Shown piece after piece: positions 12,128 to 18,522 of a stretch of 18,522 nt of DNA. A program made the position numbers and the translations under genes. The notes beneath the pieces were generated by a model. That model ran no database searches and was not told where the DNA came from. It saw only the letters and a program-made list of their open reading frames with translations. Where the stretch lies: positions 1 to 18,522 of the forward strand of contig SVSO01000032.1 of the NCBI GenBank assembly GCA_015064195.1. The letters are read 5' to 3'. Position 1 is the stretch's first letter. Each line of letters starts with the position of its first letter. The DNA comes from Oscillospiraceae bacterium. Its GTDB lineage: Bacteria > Bacillota_A > Clostridia > Oscillospirales > CAG-272.

Positions 12128-13600
12128 TTAGCCCTCAAAGGAATCAAAGATCTTTTTCATTCTGCTGTTGATCATGTCCTTCTGTGTAGCACTTACGGAC
12201 GCGAGGTTCAGCTTTTCCATGACGATCTGATTGTTGAAGCTGCCGACCCAGTTGGTGGAAACACCGAAGAGCTGTGCAAATTCAATGCCTCTGGTCGCGT
12301 AAACGATGTCCAGCATTTCGATCGAATCCTCGTTGCGGAGGCCCTTCTGGGACAGCGTTACATCATAGTAAGCGGGAAGCACGTCGTGGTAGCTGTAGAA
12401 GGTCAGCGCGTCAAGGATCGTGCCGGTGCGCTCGGTGTTGTCCTGCGTTACGGGGATGGTAAGGAAGAGCGCGTTCTGCGAAACGGAGGTCTGATAGTCC
12501 TTCTGTGCTTCGTCATACTTGGGCATCGGAAGCAGACCGAAGGTCGTCTCCATATCGCGTAAGAAGTATGCGGTCTTCAGCTCGCAGGTAACGAATCCTG
12601 CACGGTTGCTGGAGAAGAGGTTGACGTAGCCGTCAGCAGCTTCACCGCTGTTATTGAAATGTACATAACCATCGGTCTTTCTGAGGATCTTGGCGATCTT
12701 TTCTGCTGCGTTAAAGATGCGCTCTTCTTCGATACCGAGCACGATTTCGTCGTTCTCATACTTGACGAGGAAGCAGTCTGCGCCGTTCAGCAGCGCGTAA
12801 GGCTTGTCAAGATGTCCGCCGATGCCGTAAACGGTTGCCGCGGACTGATTGAAGGTGAAGCTCTCCGCGCCGTTCAGATTGGTGCAGGCATTGACATACT
12901 CGTACATTTTGTCAAGCGTCCATTTGCCCTCGCGGACGAGATCATAGGGCATATCGAGGCCGAGATTTTCAAACATCTCCTCGTTGAAGAGCAGGACGTC
13001 GGACAGCTCCAGCGCGCACATATTCAGCGAGCTGGATGCGGTGAACAGCTTGCCGTCGAGCGTCAGGTCGCCGTTCAGGACAGTGTCCCAGTGCTCGGAA
13101 TTGACATTCAGCTCGGGGATGGTGTTGAGATCCATCAGGTAGCCGTCGGTGATGATGCCGGACTTGAAGCCCACGGGGAGATATGCTGCATCGTATTCGT
13201 TGTCGTCGGCATTGACCGCCTTGACGACGCGGTCGCAGAGCGCGACCTGAGAGGACTGCCAGCCGGTGTAGGGCTCTCTGATCTCCTTAATGGTGAAATT
13301 GAGCTTATCCTCAACGAAGGTATTGCGCTTATAGAGTGCGTCGTTGAGAATATCGCCGTTCTGCTCATCCGGATCGACAAGCAGGAACGCATCAACGTAG
13401 GATTCGTAGTTGAGGATCTTGAATTCGTATCCGCCGTAATCCTTGCCGCCGAAATCGTACTGAGGGCCTGCAGGCTCTGTTTCGGTGGCGCTGGTGTCGG
13501 ATGCGCCGCTGTCGGTTGTATCCGACGAGGTTGATGCTTCACCGCAGGAAACCGATGCGAGCATCAGCAGGACGAGTAAAAAACTAAGCTTTCTTTTCAT
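12128..13600 (-). CDS. ABC-type sugar solute-binding lipoprotein (second paralogue)
   Basis: 490 residues. The signal peptide ends in lipobox LASVS-C (Cys19) and is followed by a Ser/Thr/Asp/Glu linker to about residue 45, so the protein is membrane-anchored and faces outward. The body shares landmarks with the lipoprotein at 2864-4324: a YDFGG start, KRN...FVEDKLNF, a VREGKWTLDKM segment, and the C-terminal PAYYDVTL.QKG.R..DS.EMLDI. AGGAGG lies 6 nt before the ATG. It is the last gene of the operon, 41 nt after the clan GH-A hydrolase, and is terminated at 12075-12108. No ABC permease or ATPase genes accompany it here. The ligand is unknown, presumably the oligosaccharide cut by the operon's hydrolases. 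Confidence 0.85.
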   Translation of the reverse strand: MKRKLSFLLVLLMLASVSCGEASTSSDTTDSGASDTSATETEPAGPQYDFGGKDYGGYEFKILNYESYVDAFLLVDPDEQNGDILNDALYKRNTFVEDKLNFTIKEIREPYTGWQSSQVALCDRVVKAVNADDNEYDAAYLPVGFKSGIITDGYLMDLNTIPELNVNSEHWDTVLNGDLTLDGKLFTASSSLNMCALELSDVLLFNEEMFENLGLDMPYDLVREGKWTLDKMYEYVNACTNLNGAESFTFNQSAATVYGIGGHLDKPYALLNGADCFLVKYENDEIVLGIEEERIFNAAEKIAKILRKTDGYVHFNNSGEAADGYVNLFSSNRAGFVTCELKTAYFLRDMETTFGLLPMPKYDEAQKDYQTSVSQNALFLTIPVTQDNTERTGTILDALTFYSYHDVLPAYYDVTLSQKGLRNEDSIEMLDIVYATRGIEFAQLFGVSTNWVGSFNNQIVMEKLNLASVSATQKDMINSRMKKIFDSFEG

Positions 13601-13641
13601 GGGAAACCTCCTAAAAAATTATTTCAATATCATATTCAGGC

Positions 13642-15519
13642 TCATTCTGCCCGGCTGAGCTTTACGACTGCCATATTGCATTTGCCGATGCTTGTCACAT
13701 CGCCGTATACAGGCTCCATCGTCCAGCCGTCCGCCACGCTTACTTCCGCGTCATGGGTCATGTTGTCATAATTCACGAGCACTGCGTAGTAACCCGTATC
13801 CGTGGGATGAAGCGTCATGCCCACCTGATTGTTGGCGGAGTCGATGGGATGATTCTTCAGCACATCTTCGCCGATGATGCGGTAGATCCTGCTGTAATCG
13901 GGCTTTTCCTTACCGGTGAAGGCCAGCGCGTTGTTCCACATCATCTGCTCCATGGGGAAGTAGAGCATATAGACCGTGCCCTTGCCGAAGGAATTCTTCG
14001 TGAACACCGGATTGCCGTAGGAATCACGGGCAAGCACCTCTGCGCCCACGCTTTCCAGCAGGAATTTTTTCTGATAGCACATGGGAAGGGAGCTGCCGTC
14101 CGTGAAGGTCATGGTGTCGCCGCCCGCATTGTACATACCGTTCGAGCGCATTCCCGTCACCTTTTCGCATTCGGTGATGAAGCCGGTGGCCACGGAGAAA
14201 TAGACGGTCGCGCCATTATTTGCCTTCTCCAGCAGCGCGTCGTAGGCTTCCTTGTGGAGCGGTGCCCAACCGGTCAGCGTGGGCACGATGTAGAGCGGTG
14301 CGTCCGGCAGATCGGCGGTGCGATGGATCTGATCGGCGGTGCGCATGGTCAGCTCAATGCCTGCCTGCTTTGCGAGAATGTATGCCGGTGCGGCGGATGG
14401 CCAGTGCTTGGTATCGCGGGGAAGCACGCATACGCCGTCGATCTGCTTTTCGGGCAGCTCCGGCATGGTTGAAAGAACCGCGGAGATCTCCTTCATGGTG
14501 CGTCCCACGGGCTTGGGATTGCGGTCGATGTCGAGAATGCCAAGCTCCCGCTCGATCATGGACCAGGAGTAGGGCGGATGGGAGAGCTTGAGATGCTCCA
14601 TGCCGCACCACCAGAGATAGCCCCTCGAGCCGTTTGCCCATCCGGACAGCAGGTTCACCCGCATGAAGTCCGCCGCACCCTCGCGGTTGATGAGCATATC
14701 GCTGAAGGTGCCCTGCTCCTCGATCATGGCCGGACGACCGGAAATGCCGGAATAGTAGGCCAGCTGTGCGGTGGGGATCATGGTGCAGCGCAGACGGTTG
14801 GCCGGTGTCACATCGCCGCCCACCGTGGGAGAGGGATAGGGATGGCAGGTGAGCATATCGGTCAGCTCGCCCTGATCCTGAACCATCCACTGCATTCCGG
14901 TCTCCGACGCGAGGCCGTGCATTCCGGAATAGACCGGACGGTCGGGGTCTTCCAGCGAAATGGCGGAGCGAATGGTGCTTGTCCAGACATAAGCCGCATA
15001 TCGGGTGGGCGTATGACCGAGGCAGTTGCACTCGTTGCCCAGCTCCCATGCGTCGATGGCGGGATGATGCTTCACGGCGCGGACAAATCCGTGACAGAAG
15101 CGGGTCTGCCACATCAGTGCTTCGGGATCGGTGATGATATTCTTGCCCTCCAGCGCCGGCGGTACGAACAGCCGTCCGCTCATCCAGCCGGTGACAACGC
15201 CAACCACCAGCTTCATGCCGTGCTTTTGTGCCAGATCGCAGAAGGTGAGGAAGCGTTCGATCATGACGGGATCCAGGAAGAATGTATCCTCCGGGAAGCG
15301 TTCGCCCTTGAGCCGATGCTCCATGAAATTGCCGCCCCAGCCGTACACATTCATGACCGGCTGGAAATCCCGCCAGTTGGGGAAGATGCGGAGGGTGTCA
15401 ACGCCGATGGCTTCCAGTGCCGCCAGATCCGCATCGATGACGGCCTCGTCGAAGTTCACCCACATATCCGTTCCGCTGGTGCTGTCCCAATAGTTTACGC
15501 CCATGTAGTAATTCTTCAT
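13642..15519 (-). CDS. Clan GH-A glycoside hydrolase with GH42-like C-terminal region
   Basis: 625 residues, no signal peptide. A TIM barrel fills about 1-340. WELGNECN gives Asn162-Glu163 as the likely acid/base, and AMIEEQGTF gives Glu267 or Glu268 as the nucleophile, the two-Glu arrangement of retaining clan GH-A enzymes (GH2, GH5, GH42). CHPYPSP (225-231) and YLWWCGMEHL fit the same barrel. The region after about 360 (LYIVPTLTGW, then YDALLEKANNGATVYFSV) resembles the GATase-like trimerisation domain of GH42 beta-galactosidases, followed by a small beta domain. Candidate substrates are beta-galactosides, beta-mannosides or beta-glucosides; the sequence does not decide. GGAGGG before the ATG supports the start. 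It is 15 nt after the DUF6067-like gene and 41 nt before the lipoprotein. Confidence 0.78.
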   Translation of the reverse strand: MKNYYMGVNYWDSTSGTDMWVNFDEAVIDADLAALEAIGVDTLRIFPNWRDFQPVMNVYGWGGNFMEHRLKGERFPEDTFFLDPVMIERFLTFCDLAQKHGMKLVVGVVTGWMSGRLFVPPALEGKNIITDPEALMWQTRFCHGFVRAVKHHPAIDAWELGNECNCLGHTPTRYAAYVWTSTIRSAISLEDPDRPVYSGMHGLASETGMQWMVQDQGELTDMLTCHPYPSPTVGGDVTPANRLRCTMIPTAQLAYYSGISGRPAMIEEQGTFSDMLINREGAADFMRVNLLSGWANGSRGYLWWCGMEHLKLSHPPYSWSMIERELGILDIDRNPKPVGRTMKEISAVLSTMPELPEKQIDGVCVLPRDTKHWPSAAPAYILAKQAGIELTMRTADQIHRTADLPDAPLYIVPTLTGWAPLHKEAYDALLEKANNGATVYFSVATGFITECEKVTGMRSNGMYNAGGDTMTFTDGSSLPMCYQKKFLLESVGAEVLARDSYGNPVFTKNSFGKGTVYMLYFPMEQMMWNNALAFTGKEKPDYSRIYRIIGEDVLKNHPIDSANNQVGMTLHPTDTGYYAVLVNYDNMTHDAEVSVADGWTMEPVYGDVTSIGKCNMAVVKLSRAE

Positions 15520-15534
15520 GCTGTGCCCTCCTTT

Positions 15535-17556
15535 TTATTTGACAAACAGGATCCGGCAGCTGTACGCTTCCATGGGGAAGGTGAAGCCGACATCCTGATG
15601 CTCCATCATATCCTGTACCGACGTGACATTTTCCGGGAAGGAGACGGTGACGCTCTCCACCGGGGATGCGGAGATGTTGACAGCGAAGGCCAGCAGCTGG
15701 GATGCGCCGGACAGATCGGTGTAGCGGTAGTAGCTGATCTTGATCTTTTCATCGGAGGTCTGCGCCGCATTTGTCCAGTACGGCATCCATTCCGACTGCT
15801 CGATGGGGAATGCGTCCATGATCTTCCAGACCCGGCTCATCAGCTCCAGCGGATGGCCGAGATCGTTGGGACGGGGGAGAATGCCGTGGAGGATGGAGCT
15901 GGCCAGTGCCTGATCGAAGGTCCATTTGGGCGGATTTGCGTAGGCGATGAATTCCACCGGCGCGCCGATATTCCGTCCGATATACTCCGCGCGGAAGTAA
16001 TCGAGATTCATATCATCGGAGGAGCCCTTCATCAGGGAGAACTGGAGATTTTCGCCGTACCAGTTCTGGTGAATGTAGGGGATGGCGGTGAAATTGATGA
16101 ATCCGAAGGCGTGGACATTGATCTCGCCGCCTCTCGACTGCACCACATCATACAGCCGCTTGAACAGCTTGCGGACTGCGCCCCAGCGATAGCTGCCGTG
16201 AAGCTTGCCGTCCTCATCATACCAGCCGCAGCCATGCTCCGTGGAGAAGCAGAGCCGCGCATGGGACGTGCCGTCAAGATACACGCCGTCGATGTGGCAT
16301 TCGTCTATGATCTTCGCGATGCCGTTAATGAACAGATCGGCATAATCGCTGTTGTAGCACACGTTGTAATCCCGCTGGAAGGGTACGCGCCACCAGCCGC
16401 CGTCCAGTCTGCCCTGCCAGTTTTTCGCGGCGGTTTTGTCCCGCAGCTCGCTCCACATGGGCGACATGGTGGACAGCTCGTAGCCGAAATAGGGCAGCAC
16501 CTTGATGCCGCGCTTGTGGCATTCGTCAACGATGGTTTGGAGCTGATGCTTGGTGAATTCCGAAAGCTCGAACCAGTTCTGGGATTTGTTCCATTTTTCG
16601 TGAAGGATAAGGGTGGTCACGCCTTTTTCCTTCAGCTCATCGTACCGGCCGGCCAGCACATCGATGTAATTGCCCTTTACCTTGATGCCGCAGTCCAGAT
16701 GGAATGCGTTGTGGATGTAGGGCTGCTTCGGGAAGGGCTTGACGGGGGTGGGATGCAGTCCGAAGCGGAATTCCACGGGCTGATAGTTATACACGCCGGT
16801 GGCAGGATCGGCCTTCCACGCCTTCGGATGGCTGTCCAGCAGGCGCACGCGAAGGATCAGCGCATCGCCGTCCCGGACAAGCTCCATGGCGCGGTTTGCT
16901 TCGGCAGGCTGCCAGTTGCGGTCGTTTTCCGCGAACCATCCGAGGCCGCGCTCCTCATTGCCGAGCCAGAGGAGGGCTTTGAAGGGCATGGCGGCGGACT
17001 GCTCCGGAATGGCGCCGCTCATGGACATACTGGTGAAGGCACGCTCCGTTCCGTCAGCCAGCGAAAGTGCGCTGTTGGGATGCATATGGAACAGGGTCAT
17101 GGCCTCGGCACGAAGCGGAATCTCCAGCCACAGCTGATCCAGCTTGAACAGGGTGGGCTTTGACTCCGCGATGCCGAATACCTGCGCCACGGTCTTGCCG
17201 CGGGTCATCAGCTTGAAATCGATGTCGATACAGCCGTCGTAGTCGATCCGATAGCAGATATCCGTGATGAAGCGATCGGACTGCTTTGCGCCGCAGATGA
17301 CGATCTCCTCGTCGGAGCGATGCTGGATGAAGCATTCCGACTCGTTGTCGGGATAGTTCATGTCCCAGTTTGCAGGCTCGCCGTCCTCCACAGCGACGAT
17401 GCGCATGGGCGATGCGAGAAGCTCCACGCCCTGCGACTTTATGGATGTGAGCATTCCGTCAGCGCCGACGGTGTAGTCGCGGTCGATCACATGGACGGTA
17501 TGCGCAAGGTCATTCGTCTCAGCGCGGAGGGGAATAAACGGATTCGGAATTTTCAT
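15535..17556 (-). CDS. DUF6067-like TIM-barrel protein, probable glycoside hydrolase
   Basis: 673 residues from the ATG at 17556, chosen because GGGAGG (17569-17564) sits 7 nt upstream; an in-frame ATG at 17571, overlapping the previous stop, would add five residues. There is no signal peptide. The N-terminal 260 residues look like a beta-sandwich (LGWFAENDRNW, 205-215), then FGLHPTPVKPFP (265-276) leads into a barrel with EKGVTTLILHEKW, KVLPYFGYEL, and GVYLDGT (424-430; Asp428 is a possible catalytic residue). The TPVKP motif and layout recall DUF6067/GH123-like proteins, whose activity in most cases is undefined. The C-terminal beta domain ends at 673. Its place between a TPR protein and a hydrolase supports a role in oligosaccharide breakdown. 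The exact family is my recall, not a search result. Confidence 0.62.
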   Translation of the reverse strand: MKIPNPFIPLRAETNDLAHTVHVIDRDYTVGADGMLTSIKSQGVELLASPMRIVAVEDGEPANWDMNYPDNESECFIQHRSDEEIVICGAKQSDRFITDICYRIDYDGCIDIDFKLMTRGKTVAQVFGIAESKPTLFKLDQLWLEIPLRAEAMTLFHMHPNSALSLADGTERAFTSMSMSGAIPEQSAAMPFKALLWLGNEERGLGWFAENDRNWQPAEANRAMELVRDGDALILRVRLLDSHPKAWKADPATGVYNYQPVEFRFGLHPTPVKPFPKQPYIHNAFHLDCGIKVKGNYIDVLAGRYDELKEKGVTTLILHEKWNKSQNWFELSEFTKHQLQTIVDECHKRGIKVLPYFGYELSTMSPMWSELRDKTAAKNWQGRLDGGWWRVPFQRDYNVCYNSDYADLFINGIAKIIDECHIDGVYLDGTSHARLCFSTEHGCGWYDEDGKLHGSYRWGAVRKLFKRLYDVVQSRGGEINVHAFGFINFTAIPYIHQNWYGENLQFSLMKGSSDDMNLDYFRAEYIGRNIGAPVEFIAYANPPKWTFDQALASSILHGILPRPNDLGHPLELMSRVWKIMDAFPIEQSEWMPYWTNAAQTSDEKIKISYYRYTDLSGASQLLAFAVNISASPVESVTVSFPENVTSVQDMMEHQDVGFTFPMEAYSCRILFVK

Positions 17557-17570
17557 GGTAGTACCTCCCA

Positions 17571-18522
17571 TCAGTGCATCCGGAAATCGAGGGCTTCCGG
17601 AAGCGGATATGTCTTGTCGGCGGCTTCGATGAGCGCCGCATTTTCAGGGTCATAGGGAATGCCGTTTTCTTTTGCATAAATCCGGCGGTAAAGCTCGAAC
17701 CAGAGCGTGGAGACGGACAGCTCGCCCTCCTTCACGTCCGGCATGACGAAATCCTCGCGGAGGATCTCCGCGGCTTCTGTGGTGCGGTCGAGATGGATGA
17801 GTGCCGTCACCTTGCAGAGCCGGAGTCGGGCATTACACTGCAGCTCCGGCGGCAGTGTGTCGAAAAGCTCCAGCCAGAGCGCGTCGTGTCCGGTGCCGAT
17901 GAGATGCATGGCCGTCTCGCGGACAAGGGGCAGACAGTCGGGCTTTATCCGGAAGGCGCGCAGGAACAGCTCATGCGCCTTGTCGGGCTGATTGTACTCG
18001 TTTCGGTACAGCATGGCCAGATTGCGTAGTGCCCACGGATTCTCACGCAGGCGAACGGATTCTTCCCATGCTTCTCTTGCGGCATCCAGCGATTCCTCGC
18101 CGTATGCGTAGAGATGGTAGCGGATGACGCCTTCGTGAAGCAGGCTGTACCACGATTTTACGGGAAGCGAGGTCAGCCGATCCAGCCAGAAGCGGCCGGA
18201 AATGTAGCCGAAGGGCTCATCCATCACATCCGGCTCGGGGAATGTGCCGTTATCCAGCAGTGCGAGCCACGGCTTGATCTCCGCATCCGCAGAGGCGGGG
18301 AATTCCAGCGTCGCGCTGAGGCGTTTTCCACGTGCGCACTCGGCAAGATAGCCCCAGCCTGAGCCGTCGGACAGGCGGATCGTTTCGGTCACGCTGTCAT
18401 CCGGCGGGAAAAACATGGCATCGGGGTCGCCAATGCGCTCGGTGAGCCGATGCTCCACCGCTTCGACGGCGTTTTTGTAATCGCCGTGGAGAATTGCCGG
18501 ATCGCCCTCCAGCATGGTGTAG
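17571..18522 (-). CDS. TPR-repeat protein, C-terminal part of a DUF5107-like protein (cut at right edge)
   Basis: The frame is open to the right end of the window, so the N-terminus is missing; 314 residues are read from an internal Met at 18515. Two or more TPR-like units are visible in the middle (LDAAREAWEESVRLRENPWA, then NLAMLYRNEYNQPDKAHELF, and AFRIKPDCLPLVRETA). The string NPWALRNLAMLY resembles the TPR part of DUF5107 proteins, which have a galactose-mutarotase-like domain in front and occur with glycan-use genes in gut bacteria. The stop overlaps the next gene's first possible ATG (TGATG), so the two are cotranslated. The mutarotase-like half would be to the right of the window, so the family call is tentative. 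Confidence 0.65.
   Translation of the reverse strand, partial: YTMLEGDPAILHGDYKNAVEAVEHRLTERIGDPDAMFFPPDDSVTETIRLSDGSGWGYLAECARGKRLSATLEFPASADAEIKPWLALLDNGTFPEPDVMDEPFGYISGRFWLDRLTSLPVKSWYSLLHEGVIRYHLYAYGEESLDAAREAWEESVRLRENPWALRNLAMLYRNEYNQPDKAHELFLRAFRIKPDCLPLVRETAMHLIGTGHDALWLELFDTLPPELQCNARLRLCKVTALIHLDRTTEAAEILREDFVMPDVKEGELSVSTLWFELYRRIYAKENGIPYDPENAALIEAADKTYPLPEALDFRMH

Noticed and set aside
14578..17163. An 861-residue plus-strand open frame opposite the clan GH-A and DUF6067-like genes
   Set aside because: It is antisense to two strong genes. Their starts (15519 and 17556) are a multiple of three apart, so the same antisense frame stays open across both; low use of TTA, CTA and TCA codons explains the absence of stops. 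Its composition (many His, Gly, Ile) is not protein-like.
1..18522. CRISPR array or defence system
   Set aside because: No regularly spaced repeats and no Cas, restriction or toxin-antitoxin proteins were recognised.

Overview
This window looks like chromosomal DNA of a Clostridia-class Bacillota (Firmicutes), most likely an uncultured gut or rumen fibre-degrader related to Oscillospiraceae. The reasons are the gene order ylxM-ffh-rpsP-khpA, AAGGAGG-type ribosome binding sites before nearly every gene, textbook TTGACA/17 bp/TATAAT promoters, lipoproteins with Ser/Thr/Asp-rich linkers after the lipobox Cys, and a C-terminal piece of a DUF5107-like TPR protein. No taxonomic search could be run.

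Layout. (1) 1-133: on the minus strand, the first codons of what looks like an IS3-type transposase, whose Shine-Dalgarno lies inside a perfect 14 bp hairpin. This sits where rimM-trmD would usually follow khpA. (2) 134-2396, minus strand: signal-recognition-particle/ribosome operon ylxM-ffh-rpsP-khpA with a consensus promoter and a perfect 21 bp palindrome at the predicted start site. (3) 2550-2657, plus: tRNA-Trp(CCA) with its own promoter and terminator. (4) 2864-4324, plus: a single solute-binding lipoprotein gene. (5) 4323-4653, minus: an orphan transcription unit with a good promoter, about 290 nt and a strong terminator but no convincing gene; it is a candidate ncRNA or a decayed gene. 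(6) 4810-9865: a GH127-like beta-L-arabinofuranosidase (minus) divergent from an AraC regulator, then an FGGY sugar kinase and AraD (plus). (7) 9908-11998, minus: a GH106-like hydrolase with a TTG start. (8) 12128-18522, minus: operon of a DUF5107/TPR protein (cut by the window edge), a DUF6067-like TIM-barrel protein, a clan GH-A hydrolase and a second solute-binding lipoprotein.

How it fits together (inference): two surface lipoproteins would capture oligosaccharides and deliver them to permeases encoded elsewhere. The glycosidases, none with a signal peptide, would cut them in the cytoplasm. L-arabinose would then flow through ribulose to ribulose 5-phosphate (FGGY kinase) and xylulose 5-phosphate (AraD). 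No arabinose isomerase or ABC/MFS permease is in the window. The whole picture suggests use of arabinose- and perhaps rhamnose-rich plant glycans such as pectin side chains or extensin-type glycoproteins.

The most unusual items are the sequestered Shine-Dalgarno of the presumed transposase, the ylxM palindrome, the orphan minus-strand transcription unit at 4323-4653 and the permease-less intracellular hydrolase operon at the right end.
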